The notes under the pieces were generated by a model, which was not told the origin of the DNA, did no database searches, and was given only the letters and a program-made list of their open reading frames with translations. Below are positions 35,148 through 46,673 of a stretch of DNA of 54,565 nucleotides, piece by piece (the stretch's first letter is position 1; each line of letters opens with the position of its first letter). The stretch is from Chlorokybus atmophyticus (taxonomy: Eukaryota > Streptophyta > Chlorokybophyceae > Chlorokybales > Chlorokybaceae), in the NCBI GenBank assembly GCA_009103225.1, contig RHPI01003642.1:529837-584401 (forward strand), in the 5' to 3' direction. Position numbers and translations under genes: made by a program.

Positions 35148-36653
35148 ATGCGGTCAAAGCTCACTCTCAATGGCGGCGACAGCGGCGAGCCGCTCCTCCC
35201 GCGCAGCCGAGGAGAGGAGACTCCACGCAGGCGCAGACCCAGCGGCGTCCTTGTTGCCTGCGCATACATGCTCTGCGCAGGTAGCAACGTGTCAATGATG
35301 CTTGCTTGCTTGCTTGTTGCTGGAGAGTGACCCATTCATGTGCAATCGCAGTGCTGCTTGTTATGTTCAACAAGGCAGCGCTGTCCAGCTACAACTTTTC
35401 CAATGTGAACGTCATCACCCTCATGCAGGTGAGTCCAGTCAGTTTGACATGTTGACACAAACTTGCATAGGTGCATACTCATATGCTGCATTGCATCACA
35501 GCTGCTGTGTGCAACGTGTTTGCTCACGGTGTTGGTGAACCTGCGCGCCATTACACTGCGCAACGACCATGCTGTTGGAGGGGTCGGCCCCCGCTTTGTG
35601 CCGTTAAAAACAATGAAGCTGGCTGCTCCCGTCGGCCTGGCCTACCTCATCTACATGGTACCCACGCACACACACATGCAGTACCACTTTCCGTCATTCA
35701 TTCGGCACCAAATGGCATATGTGTACGTGCGCTTCCAGATCGTCGGTATGGCGGCGTTGCGAGGCGTGAACATCCCGATATACGCGACGCTGCGCCGTAC
35801 AACTGTGGCCTTTACAATGACGGCAGAGTACATCCTCGCGCGCAAGAAGCACTCGTGGCCAGTCATCGGCAGGTACACGAGCATGCGTGTTATAGCTTCA
35901 CATGCACGCATGTGTCCAAGTGTTGAGCTGAGTGATGATGATGGTCCCCGTGTCATATCGCAGTGTGGCTGTGATGGTCGCAGGGGCGCTGCTGGCGGGC
36001 TTGCGCGACCTGTCCTTTGACGCGTACAGCTACGGCGTCGTGATACTGTCCAACGCAACCACGGCAGTCTACGTGACCGTCATCGCCAGAACAGGCACGG
36101 CATGAGGACAATGTGGAACTTGGTTTCTTTTGCAAGACAACAGAGGCAAGATGAGTTGTATGGTGAAACAACGACGATGGTGTCATGCAGGGAAGGCGAC
36201 GGGGCTCAACAGTTTTGGACTCATGTGGGTAAATTGTGTAATTGCGACTCCCCTCCTCTTCACGTGGTGCATGTTTAGCGGCGAATTGAGCAGCGCGCTG
36301 TCATTCCAATACATACGCGACACTGGCTTTCAGGTAATCCTATTGGTGAGATCAGTAATACACTGCATCAATGTGTTTCATCCTGAACGATATGTTGTCT
36401 ACAACTGGTCTGTGTGCAGCTTGTGATTTTCTGCTCGTGCGTGCTGGCCTTTGCCCTCAACTACACGGTGTTCCTCAACACGGCGATCAACTCGGCGCTC
36501 ACTCAGAGCGTGAGCGGGAACCTCAAGGACGTCGGCACCGTCCTGTTCGGGTGGTTCGCCTTTGGGGGACTGCCCTTCGACCCCGTCGTGATGGCGGGGA
36601 TACTGCTCAGCTTCGCAGGATCCGTCTGGTATGCCGTCATCCAGTTGAGGTAG
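35148..36653 (+). CDS. Nucleotide-sugar transporter (drug/metabolite transporter superfamily, SLC35D-like)
   Basis: Golgi/ER antiporter that exchanges a nucleotide sugar for a nucleoside monophosphate. Exons 35148-35280, 35352-35428, 35502-35657, 35739-35872, 35964-36094, 36191-36333, 36420-36653; phases agree, 1,008 bases, 335 aa with about ten hydrophobic helices. Recognisable family stretches: LLVMFNKAALSSYNFSNVNV, the helix-3/4 region ending RNDHAV..RFVPLKTMKLAAP, RRTTVAFTM, GLNSFGLMWVNCV and near the C-terminus NTAINSALTQSVSGNLKD followed by FGGLPFDPV, typical of UDP-sugar transporters of the SLC35D / plant UDP-GlcA-UDP-GlcNAc group. Substrate uncertain. Start at the first in-frame Met; the acidic/basic N-terminus fits a cytosolic end. 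The donor after exon 5 reads ACAG|GCACGG (GC-AG). Confidence 0.9.
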
Positions 36654-38006
36654 CAGTGTGGTCGGTCCCGTACCTCACAGATGCGAGGCGGTGCAGCAAC
36701 AAGCGTGTGTTGTGCGATACACACTGCTTGCACAAAAGCGTTGGGACCGTTGGAGTTGATGGCAGTGTGAGCTTGTTCTAGATCAATTCGTTGCAATCGC
36801 GTTCATTGCCGGTCATAGCGGCAGGGTGCAATCTGCACAAAGTAATGTCTACGTATGTTGTAAACATTAGCTTTACACACAAATTGAAACGGCGATGGTT
36901 GAACATGAAATGAGCTTACGAACAAAATCAGGTGCAAGGCGACCGCTGGCATCGCAATAAGCTTAAAGCCTTACACAGAGAGGCTGATGACGTTGCTTCA
37001 CGCTTGCTCTTGAACATGACTTTGCGTTCAAGAGCGCGTTCATACTGCTCTTGAAGAGCAGTATGATCGTGCAATTTGTATGCGGAGGGTGTGCGCGAGG
37101 TACGCACACCCAACAGTGTATCTCACATCATGTACAAGACGTTTAGTCAATTTTTTGACAAACACAATTTGATGCAGGCAACTAGCATCAAGCAAGCTTT
37201 GATGCCTGCCAGTCCACCATGCATTATCGATGGGGTAATGCAAATCACGAAAATTATGCATAACATGAGTAAAGTATACGAAGGTAGAAGTTATGATGTT
37301 CTAAGACCAATTGTGTTTAAGGGCTGAGAGCTGTTTTTAAGTTACATCCTCCAAACTTCAGATCCCGAGTTTACAGTCGTCAATATGCACAAAGGTAACA
37401 AAAATGTCCAGCGCGTATACCAATGAGGCTTGTTTAAATGTCGAGCGAGTATACCAATAAGGCTTGTTCATATGCAAATGGCTGCCGCTAGCCACATTAC
37501 TGTGCTTATATATACATATCAACTGAGTATCATATGAGGCTTAAATTGCGTACCATCACAATTTGTTATTTGGCAACTCAACATGCTGTTGATGCCACCA
37601 TCGGTACACACATTCGCAATCAGTCTTCCATTGAATATAGCAGCCATACATACCCACTTTTACGATTGTCCTGAATTATACATAATTAAACGAAATTCAC
37701 TAGCTTACAGCAGAGCTGCGCGAAGCATGCTCTAAGAACAAAGGAAGGTGTGCTCACATATGGTACAAGCATGGGCACACACAAGCAAAGCAATAAACTA
37801 GGCGGGGGCCAAGGTAGAGCTCTTAAGATGCAACTTTAGGCTAGACCCTGAAACCACAACGGTGGTGGTGTGGGAAGCAAGCAAGAGCACAGCAAGGGAA
37901 GGGGTGGCAACTTGCAGAGCGCAGGGATATGGAAATATAAATTGTGTACATTGCTATATGCAAGTTTTGTACTGTTGCAAAGCATAGAATGCAAGCTTAT
38001 GAACAC
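36654..38006. other. AT-rich intergenic DNA
   Basis: No gene supported. Holds the palindrome at 37041-37065 and an 83-codon plus-strand frame just after it (37076-37327) with no recognised domain, which could be a transposon remnant. Confidence 0.45.
37041..37065. repeat. Perfect palindrome, 12-base arms
   Basis: CATACTGCTCTT, a single G, then the exact reverse complement. Can form a near loop-less hairpin. Confidence 0.85.
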
Positions 38007-38322
<316 letters not shown>

Positions 38323-39173
38323 TAATTGCATCTTTCTCATCAAAATGCCTTATTTTAAATGCGTAACAAAGAAAGCACGGAATGCATGCTTATATTTCGT
38401 TAGCATCAATGACACGTATGTTTATCAGATACATAAGCTCTTGTTAAGTACACACATATGTTAATTCTTGATGTGAGTATAAAAAGCCGTCATGTGTATA
38501 CATGTATGTACATACACAATACAACTACGTAGCAATTACTGTTATTATGCATTCAATTATATTACATGCAAAATGCAAGTGTGACAACATAATAAACACG
38601 GCGAAAGTTTGTAGGCGCATATTATTGGCGAGCTTATGCTACTATATCATTTGCTTGACCATGTGCATCACATAAAGCTTAAATGCAATGTGCAATCATC
38701 ATATGTGCCTCTAGCGCTGCTAACATGCTACACACTTCACCTGTGGTGTACGTATATCCTTTGATGTTCAAAAACCAATTGTGTGCATGCAACTGTGCAT
38801 TGTGACATCCAGCATGGCAACACTAGCATTCTGGCATTTAGCTAATGTCATGCATACATCCCAACTTCTGTGCATTGTGACATGCAGCCTGGCAATACTA
38901 GCAATTGCATGGACACATCTCGACTTTTCTGCTGGCACGCCGTGCATGCGTTTGTGAAGGACATGGCATTAGGTAGCTTTGGCATAGATGATTCACTGCC
39001 GCAGCATGCGCCACACTGTGATGGCAACAGCAATGATCTTTCCCTAGTGTTCCCTAGCAGCAGGTAACGTTAACGTTAGTGCCCCCTGATAGGTGACTCG
39101 CTAGTGTCCCGCGGCACTGGCGGTGGCCCAGCCTAACGTGTACCAGCAACAACGGCCTAGCTTGCTGCAAGTC
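38323..39173. other. Intergenic DNA upstream of the SDR gene
   Basis: AT-rich to about 38800; includes a short duplicated phrase (CTGTGCATTGTGACAT(C/G)CAGC) near 38792 and 38869. No gene seen. Confidence 0.5.
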
Positions 39174-42100
39174 ATGGACGCGGGCGGCGGCGACGTTGGT
39201 GGAGGTGAAGGAGGAGGAGGAGGACGAGAGTCAAGGCTACCGTTCGAGAGGGTGCTCGTCACAGGAGCGGCGGGCTACTTGGGCAGCAACCTCGTGCGGG
39301 CGCTGCTGAGGGGCTTGCCTTCCTCGTCCGGCAGCGGCTTCGTCCGAGCGCTAGACCGCCGCCCCTGCCCCAGCGGCTTGGCCCAGCACAAGGCGCTCAA
39401 GTACCTACAGGGTGACCTCACCGACCGGGCTTTCGTGCGAGAGGCTTGCAAGGATGTGCAGGTAGACAACTGAGTGGTTGCTTGGGGCTCGTGGCTAGGC
39501 ATGCATGCAAGTAGCAGTTGCTGCAGGCAGCGCGATGGAAAGCGCCGTTTTGCATTCACTTGGGTGTCATTTTGTGCTTTGATTCATTTTGTTTTCTTCT
39601 GCTTCTTTCCTTTCTTGCAATTGACATTGGTGGGTTGGTTGAGCAGTTCGCTTCACATGTTAGCGGCTCGTTTGAGTCGTTATTGGTTGTGCGGCCGTTA
39701 TGTTTGTTGACCTATGTGCCTGAAGAGTATAATAGTGCATGCTCAGCAACACTCGCGTTACAACTCGAATGTACCCAGTAGCATGCACAATCAAGTTGCT
39801 CATGCTATGTGTGCGATGAAAAGCGCTCCATCATCGTATGCACTTGCGAGCGCTGACAGGATGCTTATGCTACGTAAGCCCCCCCCCCCCCACACCGCTA
39901 CTAAGGCCGTCGTGACCGAGTACAAGAAGGAGGTCAAGCAGGCAGCAGAAGCCAGGGTAAGGGCTCTTCTTTTGCATCTTGCCTATGACTGACACAACAA
40001 CATGTTGACGTGTGGAATGCGTGTGTGCGGTTTCACAGGTTGCCAATCAGTCGACCTCAGACACGTATACAGTTCAATCTGGCGATTATCTCTCGGGCAT
40101 TGCCGAGAGGCAGGGCATCACGACGAGGGAGCTTCTCGACCTGAACCCTCAGCTGAACTACTACTCTGATCTATACGTTGGCGAGCAGGTAAAAATTCCG
40201 TACATGGCTCCCGCGCCGGTGTGCCCGCCTCCCCCTCCCAGCGCGAGAGCCAACAACAAGGGTGGGCTGGACCTGCTCGGCTTCACCAAGACCGAGACCT
40301 TCACCATCGTGACTACTCTCGGNACAAGTCCGCAGTCACAGTGCACGCACGCGGTGGCAGCTTAGTTACAAGGCAAGTTTCTTACACAGTGGCTGCTGGC
40401 TTTCCACTCTCGTTTATTATTAAACATGAACACAACTTGCAGAGCCCCGCATAGTAAGGGCTGGCAGGATTGTAGAAGGAATGAGGCGGGGGGGAACTTG
40501 CTTTGAAACTTATTTTTGGGAACAGCAGCAGTACTGGCACCTTGACTTTGTAACATGCATATACACAGCTGGTGCTACTTCCAGTGCTTGCAACAAGGCA
40601 TACTGTGTTTGAAGAAACGTCACTTCCAGGTGGTGTTCCATGTGGCTTCAGTAATCAGCACAGTTGCTCCGTACAAAGAATTGAAGCCTTCAAATATCGA
40701 CGCCACCACGATGCTTCTGGAAGCATGCCAGCAGGCAGGAGTCAAAGCGTTTGTATACACGTCATCTACAGCAGTCATTTTTCAGGTGAATTCGTAAACT
40801 ATAGACGCACACGCAAAGGAGGTTGCACTTTGCAGGTTGCATCCAGCAGTTGGCACATCTGCATGGCAGATTGTCCATGGTGCGGGCTATAAGTAGTACT
40901 ACATACAGTGGCTGCAGGCGTTTGCTGATCTGGTGCGTCATGTGCAGGGCCAACCCATTTACAAAGGTGATGAGACCATTCCCTACCCAGATCCCACCAA
41001 GTATGTGGATGGCTACTCCTTGTCGAAGCAAAAGGCGGAGGAGTTGGTGCTTGCGAGCAATGGCAAGCAAGACGTGGCGACTTGCGCGCTTCGCGCAGCA
41101 GGCTTCTACGGTCCTGACGAGCTGGTCCATACTGCGCGCGTCTTGCGTTTGGCAAGTACGCGCTGGTTCTGCTTCTGCTTCTTCTTCAGCTTTGATGCTT
41201 GTAAGATATATCTGGCAACTTAGCTTCATGTGGCTGGCTTCCTTCAGCATGCCTAGGACTCATCAATCACGTTGTACTTGCAGAATTGGGCTTGCTGCTG
41301 TTTGCTTGCGGCAATGGGAACTCCCTGACGGACTGGGTGTACATTGATGATCTGGTGGATGGGCACGTGCTAGCCGCCGTTGCCCTCATGAACAGCAATC
41401 GACGCGAACGTGTTTCTGGACAGGCTTATTTCATATCTTCACATGAAGCTATCGATTGCGGAGACTTCTTCAAGTTAGTCAACAGTCACTGGCCCTCCTT
41501 TGCATGCATTCTGCTTGTTTTAGTCTGCCATCATTCACCTCGGTGCGTCTTCATCACTGCAGGCCTATTGTTAAGCAGCTGGGATATGAGTTTCCCACTG
41601 TGCGAATGCCCTTCCGGCCGCTCTTCGCCTTTGCAACCATCATGGAGTTTCTGTGGTTGGTGCTGCGCCCCATAGGCATTGACATGCAGCAGATGCCCCT
41701 ATTTCTGTCGCGAAGTGAAGTTGTCAAGCTCTGCACTCCACACTTTTTTAGCTCTGCAAAAGCTTCCCGCGACTTCAACTATGTACCAGGTGCTTTGTCA
41801 AGTCTACAAGCAGTCCACAAGCACAGCGGTTTGCAGTGCCTGCAGTGCTTTAGTTGAGGTGTTACTCCTGGTAGATGCGGCAACAAGTTGCTGATGCTCT
41901 TCTGCAGGCAAAACCAAGGCTACTGAGGGCTTGCAGCTCACCATTCCATCGTACGTCAAGACATATGCGACGCCGCTTGTTCGCGGAGAGCACTTCATAG
42001 TGCCATCCTTGTGGTGGTGGCTGTTGATAGGCGTCGGGTTGTTTCAGCTGTACTTGTGTGCGTTCCAGCCTGCCCTCATGCAGCAGTACACGCCTTGGCT

Positions 42101-42347
42101 GGGTGCGTATGGCGCGCTTCTGGAGTGGTTCATGTCAAGACCCATGCTTCTTTACGTCATATGGTACGCGGCCTGGCTGGCGCACGTAGCGGAAGGGGGT
42201 CTCGCGCTCAGGGAGAGCCGCAGCCTCAACCATAGCTGGCGCGTGAGCCTTTACTGGTTCGTGCAAACGTTTCTGCTTGGCTTCCCAAGCTTCAAACTGC
42301 TGCTGGCGATCAAGAGGCGAGATGTAAAGCTGCACAAGACTGCGTAG
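39174..42347 (+). CDS. 3-beta-HSD / sterol-4-alpha-carboxylate 3-dehydrogenase-type SDR with C-terminal DUF4499-like membrane domain
   Basis: NAD(P)-dependent oxidation of a 3-beta-hydroxysteroid, most likely in sterol C4-demethylation at the ER. Exons 39174-39461, 40630-40785, 40948-41155, 41284-41473, 41563-41789, 41908-42347; phases agree, 1,509 bases, 502 aa. TGAAGYLGSNL (residues 30-40) is the nucleotide-binding motif; FHVASVISTV and YTSSTAV give the active-site region; catalytic Tyr171 and Lys175 lie in YSLSKQKAE; LTDWVYIDDLVDGHVLA is the family's conserved C-half block. The last exon adds a multi-helix domain (WWWLLIGVGLFQLYLCAFQP to the basic end) resembling DUF4499/TMEM254. Intron 1 (1,168 bases) contains the suspicious LysM-gene copy. 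The 3' end is duplicated at 49731. Substrate inferred; SDR42E-type is an alternative. Confidence 0.9.
39880..39891. repeat. Poly-C junction
   Basis: A short C run immediately precedes the copied LysM block, as expected at a faulty join primed by poly-C. Confidence 0.8.
39892..40322 (+). repeat. Copy of part of the LysM gene (29674-30104), probably an assembly error
   Basis: 431 bases, offset 10,218, appear identical to the LysM gene from the end of exon 1 through the whole intron and into exon 2. It starts at a poly-C run and ends at a single N (40323), inside intron 1 of the SDR gene. Complete identity including an intron points to a misplaced contig rather than a biological duplication. 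Confidence 0.85.
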
Positions 42348-42565
42348 TGGCCAAGGTAGAGATTAGATTTGTCATTTTGTGTTGTGCGTAGCATGCTTGA
42401 CTACAGTTGCGTGGACTACCCGGCTGAAATCTACTGGAACAGTGTCCATAGTTTGGCGATTAGTTAGCAACTAGAATGTGACAGTCAGCGTTGGCAGCGA
42501 CATTAAAGGGGCGGTGGTCCCAGGAGTGTAGATATTAGTGCATGGTGGATGGATGCTGCACTCAC

Positions 42566-42675
42566 TTAGTGGACTCTCCAGACATGACGACCGACATACC
42601 CGGCTGCTGTGCAAATGTAGCAAAGCCTGACTTCCGTCCGCCCCATGTGGTTGCGCGTGTAGTGTGTTTGCCATA
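42566..42675 (-). CDS. Orphan exon, possibly the last one of a minus-strand gene
   Basis: Preceded by a pyrimidine-rich acceptor (AATTTACCAG) and followed by AA|GTGAGT. The peptide includes ATTWGGRKSGFATFAQQPGM and then a Ser/Glu end. If the donor is not used, the frame stops two codons later (Lys-stop, 42561), making this a terminal exon. The aromatic, Gly-rich composition looks like real protein, but I do not recognise the family and could not find the upstream exons. Confidence 0.4.
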
Positions 42676-43639
42676 CTGGTAAATTGATTTACTTAGGTTC
42701 TGACAAGGACCAGTTGAGGCCATAGATTCATGCATGCGTGTGTGCATGCACAGTCAAATTGGGTTGGTTGTGGTGGTTGCATGCATGCTTGCACAATCTT
42801 GTTCGACTCTTTTGTACACATCAAGCAGTTCCAGCAAAGCAAATCTGCCGCTGCTTAATTCAACGACACATACAAATAGCTTCTCTATGCGTTACAAGCT
42901 CGTATGTTCCAATCAGCTTGAGGGTCCGCAGATGTATTGGCACCAAAGTCTTCACTGTCTTGGCGCCTTCTGTGGCCGCCACCCCTTGTGCTATTGTGCA
43001 CTCGTCCTCCACCTGCTCAAATAGCCACTATGTAGTGCAGCGGCTACAACACTCGGAGGCAAGGCTCAAGGCTCGAGGACAGAAGTAAGAAATGACAAAT
43101 AAGCCATGGGCGGCAACACTCTTAAACACGGCATCGCGCGTGCAAAATTGATTAAGGTTTTGGCACGTGAACCGCTTGGTGTGCAGTTGGGCAAGCCCAG
43201 GGACGCACACATCCATTGCGCATACATGCACACATACACACGGATTGTGCATGTGCTTGTGTGATGCTGCCAGAGTGCGCATGCCTGTGCTGCCACCACT
43301 TAATCAACATCTCGCTCACGCGCACAAACGCACCAGTCCCCTTAAGCATACGTGTACACACTTACAGCCATGCGTTTCGTACACATGCACGCACACGCTT
43401 TTGTGCGCAAGCCCGTGTAGACGACAGCATGTGTCATACAACACTCCGCACAAACGACAATCTGCAAGTCGCTCTCTATACATACATACGCACGCGCACC
43501 TGTGTGGATTGGTGTAGTCGCCTCTATATATCGCTTCTACGTGGCTCCGCGCGTAGCCTTGTCGGCCTCTGTCTGCTCAAGTCGGCCTCCCGCGTGCCTG
43601 GGCCTCCGCCATCTCGCCTTGTGCATTGCCTCCCTGCAG

Positions 43640-43702
43640 ACATTCGCCGCTGCACAGGAAGAAAGGGAAGTTGAATATGCAAGGATGAGTTATCAACTGG
43701 AG
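43640..43702 (+). CDS. Orphan 21-codon exon
   Basis: Acceptor TTGCCTCCCTGCAG and donor GAG|GTATGA flank exactly 21 codons (phase 0) rich in Glu, Ala and Gln, helical in character. No partner exons identified. A competing minus-strand reading (acceptor near 43660) also exists, so the call is tentative. Confidence 0.25.
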
Positions 43703-44087
43703 GTATGAATGTGCGAATGTGATTGAGCCAACATGTGCGACACCTCTCTTGCCTTCTGCTGGCGGTGCTTCTTTGTCGTGGGGCTGCTTTTTCAATCCTC
43801 GCGTGTGAGCTCGCTTCATTTACAGCCGCGACTCACGCCTCTCGCTCCACCCCTTCATTTCCTCACCACCTACGCACAACCAACATCGTGTGGGTTTTAG
43901 AGATGCACATACCCACATACACTCCGTGTAATGCGTTGGCCGAATCCAATACTACAACGCGAGTATGCACAACGTCCACGAGTGCACACTGTTGGAACGT
44001 ACTATGTCTTACAGACAAGGCCCGCATAAACAGGGTGAACACACACTTACTGAATTTTGCTGGACACAACAAGCCAACAACAAGTCC

Positions 44088-44204
44088 TTAAGCATGTGAA
44101 AGCGCCTTGTACTCAATTTTGCCTTGGAAGGGATCTTTGGGGGCGAGGAGGTTGGTGACGTCCTCGAGGGCGAGGGCGGGGCCGTCTATGCGCACGGCCA
44201 TGTC
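44088..44204 (-). CDS. Orphan terminal exon, minus strand
   Basis: After an acceptor (CCATGTAAG) 38 codons and a TAA stop follow. The peptide contains MAVRIDGPALALEDVTNLLA and PKDPFQGKIE; codons end mostly in G or C as in the well-supported genes nearby, which favours real coding. Family not recognised. A cryptic donor (GA|GTACAA) inside could continue the gene instead. Confidence 0.35.
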   Translation of the reverse strand, partial: DMAVRIDGPALALEDVTNLLAPKDPFQGKIEYKALSHA

Positions 44205-46372
44205 CTTACATGGGCTTTGGTGCATAGCGGTAGTGCAAAAGGCATCAAGCTTCACGCACAGGGCCTTGAGAATCACTCTAAGCCTGCAGGGGAGACATGG
44301 GTATGTGTACGTACATGTGTTACTGCATGTGTATTCATATGTCCACAGTTTGTCCACACGTACACACGCTATGCTTGCATCTGCAGATACATGTGAATGT
44401 ACAAGTGCATGTGCACCTGTGCGTTTGTGCAGTCAGGTGGGAAACAGACACACGCACCGCCCATCCCCACCCCACCCCATCACCCCTACCCACACATGTC
44501 TCCCATGTGTATGTGCGCAATCATACGGGGACAAAGCTTCGTACAGCACTCTATATATTTCAAACATCCAAAGAAGCGATACAGTGAGACCCTTGGAGGC
44601 AACAAGACTAACATGAACCGTGGTAAGTTGTGGAAAACTCTCATGGACTCTTACAATCTCCCTCCCCAGTCCAATGACGTTGTGGTCATGAAGATTGCAT
44701 GACCCTCTTTTTATCATGCTTAACAGAGCGTCTGCGCATTCATAGTCAGCATAGCGACAGAATGCTATTCATTACTGCTATAGTGGTATTGCAAGCCTGC
44801 AAACACCTGAGATAACTGCTTACTTACTCAATAGCCCAGCCTGTGCAAGAGACAAAAGTCAAGCTTGCAATGCTTTTGTGCAAACAGTACTAACATTGGT
44901 TGCCCAAAACATGCACGGCATGCTTGCCATGCATGTTGAGCCATGTCACAACCTGTGCTTGTATTTTACTAGGGTTGTGCAACACAAACAAAACCTTTCA
45001 ATCGAACGTTCATGCACAGGCTGGAACTTACATCAGCAGTTATTGCCTATAAGATTGTCGCCGAGCCGAGCCTGCTCTGGCCTGGTACCTACAGGCAGAG
45101 CAGCGGCGGCCTGGGCGATTTGCGGGTACGTGCCAGGAGCAGGAGTGGGAGATCATCATCGTTATGGTTGCAGTGTGCAAGATTTATCACAGCGAATCAA
45201 TTGCCCTCCCGCTATAGCGTGCACAAGCAAGCGCGTCGGCAGTAGCCAGCCAGCCGTGAACAACCACCGCAGCTGACCCGGGGTTGTCAACACTGGTTGG
45301 CTAGTGTGCTGCATGGATGCGTATGCGAGGCTGGGTTCCTCAAGCCTTGAGCTTACGAATATATGCATACAGTGCCCAGCATGCGTTGTCCTCTACTTCG
45401 CTGATAGCTTACATAGATACTACGGAATGGGGAACGCTATGGTGATTGGAACGGTGGTGTTTTCGTGCAGTGATGTTACCACTGAGCGGATTGTCTGTCT
45501 ATATAAAAGCTACCGCCTGCTGGTAGTATGAGTGGCACATACGAGTGCTCTGAACCTCTGAAGTTCTTGCTTGCAAGCAAATCAAGTGCGCTTTAGACTT
45601 TCATGCCACTGCAAGCTCTTTATTGAGTAGCAGCTTGGGATCCCTGTTGCGTGTTTGTTCGTGCCGAAATTAGACACTGGGAAGCTTGCATGGTTGCTTT
45701 GTGTTGGGTACAAACTTGTTTCTTGTTAACGAGCTATTCATATAAACTTCACGCGTGCTTGCCAGTGTTATATTTTGCAAGGCGTATCTTCTTAAGGCTC
45801 ATCATGAAGCCATATCAAGCAGTACTGCAGAGCACGCCTGCAGTTGACTTGTCTAGTGTCTTATTAACAGGTGGAATGTTGTTATGAGGTACAATCTCTT
45901 TCCTTCAACTTAGCCGCCAGTTGCCGCAGTCTCGATCAATAATAAAAGCCAGTCTTCAAGCTCTTAGTATGTGCTTCATAGCCCAGATCGTAACCAGTCC
46001 CGAGCCCATGCTACAGCACTTTTGAGTTGAGTTGCTTGCGGTTGATAGACGCATTACAACCATCTGCGCACTGCAAGGCCTCAGTTCAGCAAGAGGCGTT
46101 GCGTAGCAGGAGTATATTGCACAAGAGTTATGTTGGTGGGAAGCAACCGGGCGCAGTGCGACCCGAACAGCACCCCGCACCCTGCTAGCAACCTGTGTCG
46201 GGTTAATCCAACAGCATCTGGAGTTTCTGCTTAAACAGTTGGCTGGATAAGGTGGTGTCCTGTCTCGCATACTTTTACCCCCAAGGTAGGTTGTGTTGAG
46301 CACTAGCACCCTGGTGATTGTGTCCATCACTTTTTTGATTGCAACCTCATATTTTGGTTGACTTTACTACAG

Positions 46373-46538
46373 GCATTGCTGTTAGCGCTCGCTCGACGCA
46401 AGCTGCTTTTGGATGACGTGCAACTAGAATTCCTAGACAAGTTTTGGACCCTTGAAAGTTCCAGCAACTTGCAAACACGGTTGCCAGTCTCTTGCGTGCA
46501 AGTGCTTTCTGCACGAGCTTGCCTGCAGTTGACACAAG
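46373..46538 (+). CDS. Orphan exon upstream of the Crinkler-type pseudogene
   Basis: Acceptor ACTTTACTACAG, donor ACAAG|GTGAGT, open for 55 codons with a Leu-rich helical start (LLLALARRKLLLDD). It may be an extra 5' exon of the adjacent broken gene or belong to another gene. Confidence 0.25.
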
Positions 46539-46673
46539 GTGAGTGCTGATCGGGTGTACCAGCACTTATGTGTGCTGCAATGGCCATGTGCATGTGTAGA
46601 TTTGCGCCAGTTGGCCTGTTGCTGCTTGCCTATCTGCATGCTAGCTCAGTTGCGTTTTGTGCGTCGACAGCAA

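Larger units (their letters stand above)
42348..46670. other. Poorly resolved accessory region with orphan exon-like segments
   Basis: No full gene can be assembled. Four segments have coding-like composition and good splice sites (42566-42675 minus, 43640-43702 plus, 44088-44204 minus, 46373-46538 plus) and are listed separately. The rest is CA/TG-rich. The mix of strands suggests decayed genes or fragments of more than one gene. Confidence 0.4.
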
